Shown in pieces: positions 1 through 8,267 of a stretch of DNA of 33,991 nucleotides. How positions within the stretch are numbered: the first letter of the stretch is position 1; the number at the start of each line of letters is the position of its first letter. This stretch comes from Maritimibacter alkaliphilus HTCC2654 (GTDB taxonomy: Bacteria; Pseudomonadota; Alphaproteobacteria; Rhodobacterales; Rhodobacteraceae): the NCBI RefSeq assembly GCF_000152805.1, contig NZ_CH902578.1:2220983-2254973 (forward strand), in the 5' to 3' direction. The translations under genes were made by a program, and so were the position numbers. The notes beneath the pieces are model-generated. The model was not told where the DNA came from and made no database searches. It saw nothing but the letters and a program-made list of their open reading frames with translations.

Positions 1-903
1 GCGCGGGCCGAGGTGCTTTTCGCCGCGCGCCTTGGACAGCGCGATCTGGCGCTGGCGTTCGCGAAACCGCTCGCGCCGGGCGTCGTCATAGTCGTCGATG
101 CATTTGTGGCAGGACACGCCCTCTTCGTACTCGGGCCGGGCCTTGTCTTCGGGCAGGATCGGGCGGCGGCAGGCGTGGCACATCTCATGCGGGCCTTCGA
201 CCAGCCCGTGCCCCACGCTCACCCGTCCGTCGAAGACGAAGCATTCGCCGTGCCAGAGGCTTTCGTCCTCGGGCACCTCTTCGAGATACTTGAGGATGCC
301 GCCCTTGAGGTGAAAGACGTCCTCGACCCCCTGCCCGATCAGGTAGTTCGTCGATTTCTCGCAGCGGATGCCCCCGGTGCAGAACATCGCGATCCGCTTA
401 TTGTGGAAGCGATCCTTGTTCGCCTCCCACCACGCCGGGAAATCGCGAAAGCTCGCGGTTTCGGGGTCGACGGCACCGTCGAACGTGCCGATGGCGACTT
501 CGTAGTCATTGCGGGTGTCGATCACGGCCACATCCGGCGCCGAAATCAGCGCGTTCCAGTCGGCGGGGTCAACATAGTGGCCGACCGAGGCACGCGGGTC
601 GACGTCGGGCTGGCCCATCGTCACGATCTCGCGCTTGAGCCGCACTTTCATCCGTCCGAACGGCTGCTCGGATGCCTGCGACAGTTTATGGTCGAACCCG
701 GCACAGCCCGGCAGCGCGTCGATGTAGGCGATGAGGTCGCGGATCGCCGCGTCTGCCCCTGCCACGGTCCCGTTGATCCCCTCTCGCGCGAGCAGCAGCG
801 ATCCGGTGATCCCGCGTTCGCAACAGAACTTCGCCAACGGCCCCTTGATCGCGGCGGGGTCGTCGAACGGAGTGAAGTGATACAAGGCGCAGACGGTGAA
901 CAT
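1..903 (-). CDS. trhO: tRNA uridine(34) 5-hydroxylase TrhO (rhodanese family), 3' end cut by window edge
   Basis: The 301 visible codons read in frame to the left edge without a stop, so the C-terminus is missing, probably by only a few residues. From the family (formerly YceA), the enzyme uses O2 to hydroxylate U34 of tRNA to 5-hydroxyuridine. An N-terminal domain (about 1-95) is followed by a rhodanese domain (about 115-210) with active-site loop CTGGIRCEKS at 175-184, so Cys175 is the predicted catalytic cysteine and Cys181 the second conserved one. A cysteine-rich tail follows (CHACRRP, then SCHKC) and ends in an Arg/Lys-rich helix, as in the family. I see no clear Shine-Dalgarno before the ATG at 903, but no better in-frame start exists. 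The next gene upstream on the same strand is a small membrane protein gene ending at 964. Confidence 0.9.
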   Translation of the reverse strand, partial: MFTVCALYHFTPFDDPAAIKGPLAKFCCERGITGSLLLAREGINGTVAGADAAIRDLIAYIDALPGCAGFDHKLSQASEQPFGRMKVRLKREIVTMGQPDVDPRASVGHYVDPADWNALISAPDVAVIDTRNDYEVAIGTFDGAVDPETASFRDFPAWWEANKDRFHNKRIAMFCTGGIRCEKSTNYLIGQGVEDVFHLKGGILKYLEEVPEDESLWHGECFVFDGRVSVGHGLVEGPHEMCHACRRPILPEDKARPEYEEGVSCHKCIDDYDDARRERFRERQRQIALSKARGEKHLGPR

Positions 904-963
904 GGCGCGGGGCTTACGCCCGGCGCCGGTTCCGATCAAGTCTCTCTGGTGGGCGTGCGACGC

Positions 964-1461
964 TCAGTAGCGATAGCCACGGGTCAGCGCCACGCGGGCC
1001 TGAAGCGACTGGAGCAGGCTGTCGAACGCCTCGCGGCTGCCGAGGGCCGAGCCCGAAATGGTCAGGTTGCCGTCCATATGCCGGATCTCGATCACGCGGG
1101 TGCCGGAAACCGACCGCGTCTTGATGTCGGAAATGCCCTTGTAGGTCAGCCGCAGGACAGCGGGATTGTCCGGTTGCGCAGGGGCCGAGATCGCCTCGTT
1201 GTCCAGCACGATCGGCGCCTTCTGTTCCGACGGGCGCATCCAGTTGCGCACTTCGTCAAAGGTGACCCAGCCGGTCACCAGCCCGAGCACGCCATAGGCG
1301 AAAGTCGCCCCCTGCGGGCCGAAGGTCACCGCGCCCAGATCGAGGCTCCCGTTGTGGGTCATCGCCATATAGGCGGCCCAGACCGTAATCAGCCCGCAGA
1401 TCACCATCAGCAGAAAGCCCTTGGCGGTCGTCAGCGTATATTCGTAGGTTTCGTGGGTCAT
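964..1461 (-). CDS. Small two-segment membrane protein, unknown function
   Basis: A 165-residue protein that I do not recognise. It has a hydrophobic segment at about residues 15-33, a second at about 50-66, and a soluble C-terminal domain of about 95 residues rich in beta-type sequence. In that domain the segment TRVIEIRHMDGNLTISGSA looks like a PH-like or bacterial membrane-associated fold, but this is a guess. The reading frame stays open upstream, yet hydrophobicity and composition become protein-like only from the ATG at 1461, which I chose. It lies 60 bp upstream of trhO on the same strand and could be co-transcribed with it. It is divergent from the Do-type protease, sharing a gap of about 140 bp that should hold both promoters. 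Confidence 0.65.
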   Translation of the reverse strand: MTHETYEYTLTTAKGFLLMVICGLITVWAAYMAMTHNGSLDLGAVTFGPQGATFAYGVLGLVTGWVTFDEVRNWMRPSEQKAPIVLDNEAISAPAQPDNPAVLRLTYKGISDIKTRSVSGTRVIEIRHMDGNLTISGSALGSREAFDSLLQSLQARVALTRGYRY

Positions 1462-1600
1462 TCGTCGAAATCCGGGAGTGGCAGCACATTCGATGGGATG
1501 AATCTCGCCCCGGATTGAGGCGGCATTTGGGCCGGATCGGTGCATTGTCTTGAATTTGCCGGGGCGCTGCGCCAAATCGAAACGCAACACGGAGGAGCCC

Positions 1601-2980
1601 ATGATCCGCACCCTCGCCTTGTGCATTGCCCTTCTGCCTCTGGCCGCGGCGGCCCCAGCGCAGGTGCCGACCTCGACCGCGCAGATGCAACTTTCCTTCG
1701 CGCCGGTCGTCGAACAGGCCGCCCCGGCGGTCGTGAACATCTATGCCTCGCGCGTGATCGAACGGCGCAACCCCTTTGCGGACGATCCGTTTTTCTCGCA
1801 GTTTTTCAGGGACTTCGAGATACCGCCGCAGCAGCAGAACTCGCTCGGCTCCGGCGTGATCGTGGGGGACGGTCTGGTCGTATCCAACTACCACGTCGTC
1901 GGCAACGCGACCGACATCCAGATCGTTCTGGCCGACCGCCGCGAATACGCGGGCACGCTGGTTCTGGCAGACGAGTCCGCCGATCTGGCCGTGATCCGGC
2001 TCGAAGATGCGCCCGATCTGCCCGCGCTCGACTTCGCCGATTCCGATGCGCTGGCCGTCGGCGACCTCGTGCTTGCCATCGGCAACCCCTTCGGCGTGGG
2101 TCAGACCGTGTCGTCGGGCATCATTTCCGGCCTTGCGCGGACCGGGCAGGGCGGCGGGGCGCTGCTTCAGGGCGGGCGTTATTTCATCCAGACCGATGCG
2201 CCGATCAACCCCGGCAATTCCGGCGGTGCGCTGGTCGATATGAACGGCGACCTCGTGGGGATCAACACGCAGATCGTCACCCGATCCGGCGGGTCGAACG
2301 GCATCGGCTTCGCGATCCCCGCGAACCTCGTGAAACAGGTGGTCGCTCAGGCCGCCGAGGGCAACGACCGGTTCGAGCGGCCCTGGTCCGGGGTCGAGGT
2401 GCAGGTCGTCGATGCCTCGCTCGCCGGCGCTCTGGGTCTCGACCTGCCTATGGGCGTTCTGATCCGCTCGATTTCCAAGGACAGCCCTTTCGCGGTCGCC
2501 GGGCTGAAGACGGGCGACGTGATCGTGGCGATCGGGGATTTGCCGGTGAATGCCGCCGCCGAACTCGACTTCCGCCTCGCCACCTACCCGATGGGGGAAA
2601 AGGTGTCGGTCCGCTATCTGAATGCCGATGGCTATCACACCGCCCGCGTGACGCTCTTGGCCGCCCCGCGCGGGACCGTCGCGGCGCTGGCCACCATATC
2701 CGTGCCCGGCCCGTTTCAGGGTCTGACCCTTTCGCCCCTGTCCCCGGACATCGCGCGCAACCTCGGGCAACCGATGGACGCGACCGGCGTGGTGGTGGTC
2801 AATGCCGAAGGGCCCGCCCAGCGCACCGGGTTCCAGCGCGGCGACGTGATCCACGCGGTCAACCAGATCAGCGTCACATCGGCCGATGAGCTCCAGGCCG
2901 TGGTGGAAAGCGGGTCACGCTGGTGGCGGGTCGACTTTTCGCGCGGCGGGCGGCGCATCACGGCCCGGTTCAATGGGTGA
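1601..2980 (+). CDS. Do-type periplasmic serine protease (DegP/DegQ family)
   Basis: A 459-residue exported protease and chaperone of the HtrA/Deg family, acting on misfolded envelope proteins. A Sec signal peptide (residues 1 to about 21, hydrophobic core LALCIALLPLAAAA) precedes a trypsin-like domain. The catalytic triad is His98 (SNYHVVGN), Asp128 (ESADLAVIRL) and Ser207 (NPGNSGGAL). Two PDZ domains follow, at about 265-365 and 375-459. The ATG at 1601 has a strong Shine-Dalgarno, GGAGGA, at 1591-1596, and the reading frame upstream of it carries no signal peptide. The loop between the N-terminus and the His region is short (about 60 residues), closer to DegQ/DegS than to E. coli DegP with its long LA loop. 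Two PDZ domains argue against DegS. pncA follows within 5 bp, so the two are probably one transcript. Confidence 0.92.
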   Translation: MIRTLALCIALLPLAAAAPAQVPTSTAQMQLSFAPVVEQAAPAVVNIYASRVIERRNPFADDPFFSQFFRDFEIPPQQQNSLGSGVIVGDGLVVSNYHVVGNATDIQIVLADRREYAGTLVLADESADLAVIRLEDAPDLPALDFADSDALAVGDLVLAIGNPFGVGQTVSSGIISGLARTGQGGGALLQGGRYFIQTDAPINPGNSGGALVDMNGDLVGINTQIVTRSGGSNGIGFAIPANLVKQVVAQAAEGNDRFERPWSGVEVQVVDASLAGALGLDLPMGVLIRSISKDSPFAVAGLKTGDVIVAIGDLPVNAAAELDFRLATYPMGEKVSVRYLNADGYHTARVTLLAAPRGTVAALATISVPGPFQGLTLSPLSPDIARNLGQPMDATGVVVVNAEGPAQRTGFQRGDVIHAVNQISVTSADELQAVVESGSRWWRVDFSRGGRRITARFNG

Positions 2981-2984
2981 CGGC

Positions 2985-3584
2985 ATGACCGACGCGCTCA
3001 TCGTCATCGATGTTCAGAACGACTTCTGCCCCGGTGGTGCGCTTGCCGTGGACGGCGGGGACGAGATCGTGCCGGGCATCAATCGGCTGATCCGCGATTT
3101 TCCCATCCGCGTGTTCACGCAGGACTGGCATCCGGCAGGCCACAGTTCCTTTGCCTCGTCCCACCCCGGTAAGGCGCCGTTGGAGATGGTCGATATGGAT
3201 TACGGGCCGCAGGTGCTCTGGCCCGACCATTGCGTGCAGGGCACCGATGGCGCGGCATTCCACGAAGACCTGATGACGGACCCTGCCGACCTGATCCTCC
3301 GCAAGGGGTTCCGGCCCGAGATCGACAGCTATTCGGCGTTTTTCGAGAACGATCACCGCACGTCCACCGGGCTGGAGGGATACCTGCGCAGTCGGGGCGC
3401 GACACGGCTGACCTTCGTCGGGCTGGCGACCGATTTCTGTGTCGGCTGGTCGGCGATGGACGCCGCGCGGCTTGGCTTCGCGGTGACGGTGCGGTTGGAC
3501 CTGTGCCGGGCCATCGACGCGGACGGGTCGCTCGACACGGCGCTGGCCGGCATGAGGGACGCGGGCGCTACGCTGATCGGTTAG
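2985..3584 (+). CDS. pncA: Nicotinamidase PncA
   Basis: A 199-residue cysteine hydrolase of the isochorismatase-like fold that deamidates nicotinamide to nicotinate. The family triad is visible: Asp9 (VIDVQNDF), Lys107 (LRKGF) and nucleophile Cys152 (ATDFCVG). Likely metal ligands are Asp47, His49 and His82 (TQDWHP and WPDHC). The start is uncertain. The ATG at 2985 gives the usual N-terminus MTDALIVIDVQ, but another in-frame ATG at 2973 overlaps the end of the protease gene, and neither has a strong ribosome-binding site, so translation may be coupled to the upstream gene. It converges on the patatin-like gene with interlocked stop codons (3581-3584). pncB, the next enzyme of the pathway, lies 2.2 kb away on the same strand. 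Confidence 0.95.
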   Translation: MTDALIVIDVQNDFCPGGALAVDGGDEIVPGINRLIRDFPIRVFTQDWHPAGHSSFASSHPGKAPLEMVDMDYGPQVLWPDHCVQGTDGAAFHEDLMTDPADLILRKGFRPEIDSYSAFFENDHRTSTGLEGYLRSRGATRLTFVGLATDFCVGWSAMDAARLGFAVTVRLDLCRAIDADGSLDTALAGMRDAGATLIG

Positions 3585-4627
3585 AGATAGCGTTCTTCGA
3601 GCCGTGCCGTGCCCGTCACGCCGAGAGATGCCCTGTGGGCCGCCAGCCACTCCGCAGCCGTGTCGGACCCAAGTCCGTGGAGGTCCGTGAGCAAGGACCA
3701 CGAAGGGAACATCTTGGATTTCGGGTCGAACTCCCGCATCGCGATCTCGTTCTGGATTTCATGCAGGCGCAGGTTCGCGATCGACTGGATGAACGGCACG
3801 CCACAGACCGGCGGACGTCCGTCCAGTTCCGCCTTCAGCAAGGCGATGGCGCGAATGTCCTTGGTCAGCGTCTGGTTGAAGGTCAGTTCCGATATCCGGT
3901 CGGGAATCCGGTCCGGCGAGGACGGGGTGCGCCTGCGGTTGATCGGGTTGACCGTGACCAGCACGAGGTCGTGGTTCCCGCTTTCCTGCACCAGCTGCAC
4001 CAGCGGCGGATTGGCGGAATAACCACCGTCCCAATAGTCCTCGCCCTCGATCTCGACCGCCGGAAAGGCCAGTGGCAGGCAGGCCGAGGCGATGACCGCC
4101 TCCAGCGTCACGTCGTCGTTTCGAAAAATGCGCGCGGCACCGGAGCGGGCATTGGTGGCCGAGATGAAGATGCGCGGCGCATCCGGGCGTCGGAGCGCCG
4201 CGAAATCGACGTGATCGCGCACGATCTCTTCCAACAGCATCTGTGCGGGTCGCCCGTTCTGCGGATGCGGGGTCAGCGACAGTTGTGCGCCGGAGATCAG
4301 GTTCAGCCAGGACGCCGTGGCCGACGTCCACTTCGGGAAAGCGTCGAAGACCGCGATGAACGGCGCGAGTTGCCGTGCGCCCCGGTTCACGGCCTCCCAG
4401 AACGACGCGAGCGACCGCCGCGCACCGTCCCGGCCCCCGACGGCGAGACCGGAGGCCGCGACGACCGCGTTCATCGCGCCCGCCGAGGCACCGGAAATCG
4501 CTGTGATGTCGATGCTCTCGTCAGCGAGGAGCCGATCGAGCACACCCCAAGTAAAGGCGCCATGTGCCCCGCCGCCCTGAAGCGCCACATCCAGTTTCAC
4601 GGCATTAATCGTCGTTCCGTCCATCAC
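3581..4627 (-). CDS. Patatin-like phospholipase / acyl hydrolase
   Basis: A 348-residue protein (347 if the second ATG, at 4624, is used). It has the full patatin catalytic set: the glycine-rich oxyanion motif GGGAHGAFTWG (18-28), the nucleophile elbow GASAG with Ser48, and the dyad aspartate in DGGYSANPP at Asp200. Patatin-like enzymes cleave acyl chains from phospholipids or other lipids. No signal peptide is visible, so it is probably cytosolic or membrane-associated from the inside. In other Rhodobacterales and rhizobia such proteins often sit near polyhydroxybutyrate metabolism genes, but no such neighbour is seen here. Its stop TAA interlocks with the pncA stop TAG. Upstream is a gap of 235 bp with strong stem-loops. 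Confidence 0.9.
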   Translation of the reverse strand: MMDGTTINAVKLDVALQGGGAHGAFTWGVLDRLLADESIDITAISGASAGAMNAVVAASGLAVGGRDGARRSLASFWEAVNRGARQLAPFIAVFDAFPKWTSATASWLNLISGAQLSLTPHPQNGRPAQMLLEEIVRDHVDFAALRRPDAPRIFISATNARSGAARIFRNDDVTLEAVIASACLPLAFPAVEIEGEDYWDGGYSANPPLVQLVQESGNHDLVLVTVNPINRRRTPSSPDRIPDRISELTFNQTLTKDIRAIALLKAELDGRPPVCGVPFIQSIANLRLHEIQNEIAMREFDPKSKMFPSWSLLTDLHGLGSDTAAEWLAAHRASLGVTGTARLEERYL

Positions 4628-4757
4628 CCGGCCTTTCCTTGCTGCATTGCAGCATATTCCGGATATAGGGCACTCGCGAACGAATTGCGAAGCCCCCGCG
4701 CGTCACGAGACCGTGGGGTCGCAAATCGTGCGCTTGCGCGCTCAGCTATTGCGCCAC

Positions 4758-4832
4758 CCTGCCTTGCGGCAGGTCGACGCGGTGGGGAGGCCAGCCTCCC
4801 CAGCCGGTCCTTTGCAGGGCAAAGCACCGGCT
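4758..4832. repeat. Three consecutive stem-loops in an intergenic gap
   Basis: The 235-bp gap between the patatin-like gene and the oxidoreductase gene holds three adjacent inverted repeats. 4758-4773 is CCTGCC/GGCAGG with loop TTGC. 4784-4801 is GGGGAGGC/GCCTCCCC with a 2-base centre. 4802-4832 is a 13-bp stem with one C-C mismatch and a 3-base loop: AGCCGGT and CTTTGC on one arm, GCAAAG and ACCGGCT on the other. No T-run follows on either strand, so these are not typical intrinsic terminators. They could be a mobile palindromic element, a processing site, or the end of the oxidoreductase mRNA. Confidence 0.6.
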
Positions 4833-4862
4833 CCCCTCCGAGGTTTCGGGAAACAGAGAAGA

Positions 4863-5789
4863 TCAGGGGGTGATCACCAGTTTTCCGGCGATCTCGCCGG
4901 CCCCCATGCGGGCCAGCGCGGCGGGCGCGTCCGCGAGCGGGGCGGTTTCGCCGATGTGGGGCATGATATCGCCCCTTGCGACGAGGGCGACCATACGCCG
5001 GGTCATGTCGGGGCCCTGCGGAACCACGAGGAGGCCGGTGCGCTTTGGCGGCAGCGCGCCCGCGATGATGAACTTGGTGGCACCTCCGACGAGGCGGTAC
5101 TGGCCCGTTGGTGTCAGACGTCCGGCGACCGTCCGCATCGGCCGGGTCGCGACGAGGTCGAGGATGCTGTCGAATGTGGTGGACAGCGTCGCGAAGTCCG
5201 TTTTGCGGTGGTCGATCAGGTGATCCGCCCCCGCCGCGTGCATCACCGCCTGTTTCGCGGCATTGTCCACGGCCCAGACCTCGGCCCCCGCGCGTTTCGC
5301 CATCTGGATCGCGAGCGGCCCTGCGCCGCCCCCGCCGCCGTTGATCAGCACCCGTTGGCCGGGGGCGAGCTTGCCCTCGAACGCCTCGATGGCGATAGCG
5401 CCGGATTGGGGAAGGGCGGCGGCGGTCGTGAAATCCATGTCGTCGGGGAGGCGTACCCAGCGGTCGGCCTTGGCCACGCAAAAGCCGGCGAAGCCCCCGA
5501 AGCTTTCGAACGTGTCGGCCACCACGCGGTCGCCCACGGAAAACCCCGTGACGACTTCGCCCACCGCGTCGACCACGCCCGCGACGTCGGAGCCTGCCAC
5601 CCGCACACGCATGACCATTCGGGCCAGCCGCCCGTAGAACGGCCGCCCGGTCGCGAATTCCCAATCGGACGCGTTCGCTCCGCAGGCCATGACCCGGACG
5701 CGGACCTCGCCGCGCCGCACGCTTGGCACCGCGATGTCCTCCACCCGGAACGCGTCCGCCCCGTAGCCGCGCATCACAACCGCCTTCAT
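4863..5789 (-). CDS. NAD(P)-dependent MDR-family oxidoreductase (zinc-free quinone-oxidoreductase type)
   Basis: A 308-residue medium-chain dehydrogenase/reductase. The N-terminal GroES-like domain carries GSDVAGVVDAVG and VGDRV. The Rossmann domain has the nucleotide loop GGGGGAGPLAIQMAK, followed by an AVDN strand and the HAAGADHLIDHRK signature of the quinone oxidoreductase / NAD(P)-dependent alcohol dehydrogenase group. The cysteine ligands of zinc alcohol dehydrogenases are absent, so a zinc-independent quinone or enone reductase is more likely. Its substrate cannot be read from the sequence. The ATG at 5789 gives the normal N-terminus MKAVVMRGYG, with AGGGGA about 10 bases upstream. It is divergent from pncB, with only 38 bp between the two starts, so promoter elements must overlap. 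Confidence 0.88.
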   Translation of the reverse strand: MKAVVMRGYGADAFRVEDIAVPSVRRGEVRVRVMACGANASDWEFATGRPFYGRLARMVMRVRVAGSDVAGVVDAVGEVVTGFSVGDRVVADTFESFGGFAGFCVAKADRWVRLPDDMDFTTAAALPQSGAIAIEAFEGKLAPGQRVLINGGGGGAGPLAIQMAKRAGAEVWAVDNAAKQAVMHAAGADHLIDHRKTDFATLSTTFDSILDLVATRPMRTVAGRLTPTGQYRLVGGATKFIIAGALPPKRTGLLVVPQGPDMTRRMVALVARGDIMPHIGETAPLADAPAALARMGAGEIAGKLVITP

Positions 5790-5827
5790 GCTTGAAATCC
5801 CCTGCCGCCCCGGCTCACATGCCAAGC

Positions 5828-7120
5828 ATGGTCGACATAGCCTCACGCGTCTACAATCACACTTGGAAGATCGATCCGATCGTCCGGTCACTGATCGATA
5901 CCGATTTCTACAAGCTCCTGATGTGTCAGTCGGTTCATCGCAACCACCCGGACACGCAGGTCACGTTCCAGCTCATCAACCGGGCCAGCGACGTGCCCCT
6001 CGCGACCCTGATCGACGAGGGGGAGTTGCGCGAGCAGCTGGATCATATCCGCACGCTGTCACTGACCCGTGGCGAGAGCACATGGATGCGCGGCAATACG
6101 TTCTACGGCCAGCGCCAGATGTTTCGCCCGGATTTCATGGAGTGGTTCGAGGGGCTGCGCCTGCCGCCCTACCACCTCGCCCGTGTGGGCGATCAGTACG
6201 AGCTGACGTTCGAGGGGGCGTGGCCCGAGGTCATGCTGTGGGAAATCCCCGCCCTCGCCGTCCTCATGGAACTGCGCTCGCGCGCCGTGCTGCGCGACAT
6301 GGCGCGGTTCGAGTTGGAGGTGCTTTATGCCCGCGCCATGACCCGGCTGTGGGAAAAGGCCGAGCGTCTGCGCGGCCTGCCCGGCCTGAAGCTCGCCGAT
6401 TTCGGCACCCGGCGGCGGCACAGCTTTCTGTGGCAGGACTGGGCGGTGCAGGCGATGGTGGAGCGGCTTGGCCCGGCGTTCGTCGGCACGTCCAACTGCC
6501 TGATCGCCAAGAACCGCGATCTGGAAGCCATCGGGACCAATGCGCATGAACTGCCGATGGTGACGGCGGCGCTGGCGGAGGATGACGCTGCGCTGGCCCG
6601 CGCGCCCTATGACGTGCTGGCGGACTGGCATGAGGAGCATTCGGGGAACCTGCGCATCATCCTGCCCGACACCTACGGGACCAAGGGGTTCTTGGACAAT
6701 GCGCCCGACTGGCTGGCCGGGTGGACGGGCATCCGCGTGGATTCCGGCGACCCGGTGGAGGGGGCCGAGACGGCGATCCGCTGGTGGCAGGCGCGGGGCG
6801 AGGACCCGCGTGAGAAGATGGTGATCTTTTCCGACGGGCTGGACGTGGAGGAGATCGAGCGGCTGCACGGGCTGTTTTCTGGTCGTGTGAGGGTCAGTTT
6901 TGGCTGGGGGACGCTGCTGACGAACGATTTTCGCGGGCTCGCGCCGGGGGACGCGCTGGCGCCGTTCTCACTGGTGTGCAAGGCCGTCGCCGCCGAGGGG
7001 CGGCCCACGGTGAAACTCTCGGACAACCCGGCGAAGGCGATGGGGCCGGAGGGGGAAGTGGCCCGATATAAGCGGGTGTTTGGGGTTGGGGATCAGGTGG
7101 AGCGGGAGGTTGTGGTTTGA
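5828..7120 (+). CDS. pncB: Nicotinate phosphoribosyltransferase
   Basis: A 430-residue enzyme that condenses nicotinate with PRPP to nicotinate mononucleotide, driven by ATP. Family features seen are the N-terminal DTDFYKLLMCQ (25-34), the DFGTRRRHSF loop (191-200), GTSNCLIAK (220-228), the GTNAHELPM segment whose His240 matches the autophosphorylated histidine, and VDSGDP of the phosphoribosyl-binding site near the C-terminus. Its length fits the short PncB class of Proteobacteria. The start is the ATG at 5828, and another ATG at 5819 is possible. Neither has a clear Shine-Dalgarno. With pncA it completes the Preiss-Handler salvage entry. Downstream it converges on an AT-richer orphan gene after 9 bp. 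Confidence 0.96.
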   Translation: MVDIASRVYNHTWKIDPIVRSLIDTDFYKLLMCQSVHRNHPDTQVTFQLINRASDVPLATLIDEGELREQLDHIRTLSLTRGESTWMRGNTFYGQRQMFRPDFMEWFEGLRLPPYHLARVGDQYELTFEGAWPEVMLWEIPALAVLMELRSRAVLRDMARFELEVLYARAMTRLWEKAERLRGLPGLKLADFGTRRRHSFLWQDWAVQAMVERLGPAFVGTSNCLIAKNRDLEAIGTNAHELPMVTAALAEDDAALARAPYDVLADWHEEHSGNLRIILPDTYGTKGFLDNAPDWLAGWTGIRVDSGDPVEGAETAIRWWQARGEDPREKMVIFSDGLDVEEIERLHGLFSGRVRVSFGWGTLLTNDFRGLAPGDALAPFSLVCKAVAAEGRPTVKLSDNPAKAMGPEGEVARYKRVFGVGDQVEREVVV

Positions 7121-7129
7121 AAAGGTTGG

Positions 7130-8155
7130 CTAGTCTTCCTCAAAGAAGGTAGGTCCGTTGTCACGAATAGGTGCTACACCACTTTTCTCCAAGACCCCCC
7201 ACAGTTGACGTGCACTCATTTCGGCACCAAAATCATCGTCGTTGTAGCTGATTACATTCAGAACGATCCTGTTCTTGCGCCGACCATTTTCGACTTTTAC
7301 AGCAAATTGGACGACGAGTTCATCAATTGTGCCGGAGTTAACCTCCCCATTTTCGTATCTAAGCCAGAAGTGGGGATCGTATATGGTGAAAAAAACAAAA
7401 GAACCTTTGGAGTCCCTCCCTTTCCAGCCTCTTTGTTTGTCGTTCTGGTCCCAGTTCGGGGACGTAACGAAAATCTTTCTTGTTTCAAACTCCCATGTTG
7501 AGTCATCTCTCGGCCGGACTGGAGTTACCCGAAGCGAGAAATCTTCCCTTGAAACGGGAGTTTCCGGGCTATCGCCGAAACCCACGCTTTTGATTTGTGG
7601 ATTAAGTTCAAGCGCATCGTAGAAGGCATTCTTTGCCGCAAAGGATTCGGGGTAATCTTCAGGCGATAAGCCGATCTGAGCAAGTTCTGACGTTCGTTTC
7701 TCAAGGAATCGTTCACTAGAGTTCACTAGTATTTCTGTTGAAATAGCGCTTTCGATCTCATCGTCAGGAATCGCGTCTGATCGCGATTCTGTGCTCAACT
7801 CCTGTCTTATGCGATTTCCGATCTCCTGACCCCACTCATGTGTTGGTTTGCCCGTCAAACCTTCGACAAACCCTTCGCCAAAGTCGCCAAAGATCGTGGC
7901 CGTTAGCGCGCTAAATCCAGCGATTATCACAACGCCAAGCGTACTCTTAAATGACCCAGGCTCTGGTGCGAACACATAGAGCTTGTACTGAAGCTCTCCT
8001 GAAAACAGCTCTTGGTTCAGCGCCTCAAAGAGTCTCTCATATTCGACGCTTGTTTCAACGAATGTTGAAAGTGCGATCTTGTGACCGGCCACATCAAAGT
8101 GAAATGGAATTGAGAAAATCGGTCTATTGGCAGGATCGAAAGCGATGATTGGCAT
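7130..8155 (-). CDS. Orphan protein of unknown function with one membrane segment, AT-richer than surroundings
   Basis: A 341-residue protein that I cannot assign. The N-terminal part (1-65) is beta-rich and soluble. The motif APEPGSFK at about 64-71 leads into a hydrophobic stretch of about 20 residues (TLGVVIIAGFSALTATIF) and a glycine-rich segment. A charged helical region follows. The C-terminal third has a W-containing beta pattern (RGWKGRDSKGSFVFFTIYDP, then IDELVVQFAV). I have a weak memory of a similar layout, PEPGSF plus membrane segment plus FxIxDxxFW and DxLxVQ, in uncharacterised proteins found near restriction or defence genes, but no such neighbour is present. The ATG at 8155 has GAGG seven bases upstream, and an earlier TTG at 8161 is too close to it. 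Base composition and codon use differ from all neighbours, which suggests recent acquisition. Confidence 0.8.
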   Translation of the reverse strand: MPIIAFDPANRPIFSIPFHFDVAGHKIALSTFVETSVEYERLFEALNQELFSGELQYKLYVFAPEPGSFKSTLGVVIIAGFSALTATIFGDFGEGFVEGLTGKPTHEWGQEIGNRIRQELSTESRSDAIPDDEIESAISTEILVNSSERFLEKRTSELAQIGLSPEDYPESFAAKNAFYDALELNPQIKSVGFGDSPETPVSREDFSLRVTPVRPRDDSTWEFETRKIFVTSPNWDQNDKQRGWKGRDSKGSFVFFTIYDPHFWLRYENGEVNSGTIDELVVQFAVKVENGRRKNRIVLNVISYNDDDFGAEMSARQLWGVLEKSGVAPIRDNGPTFFEED

Positions 8156-8267
8156 CAGCAATCCTCAAAAAATCTACCTCTTGAATAACTCGAATTGTAT
8201 GCTTTGGGAAGTCGGTTGCCGAGGGAGCGTAGTTTAGCGTGGCACGCATCACTTAGTATCACGCAAC

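Noticed and set aside
13-1518. Open frame of 501 codons on the plus strand at the left edge
   Set aside because: The minus strand encodes a clear TrhO with its rhodanese motif and a membrane protein. The plus frame has no recognisable features.
4690-4763. tRNA-like look of the minus strand (GCAATAGCTGAGCGC resembling a D arm)
   Set aside because: There is no matching acceptor stem, no T-loop consensus GGTTCGAATCC and no proper anticodon stem.
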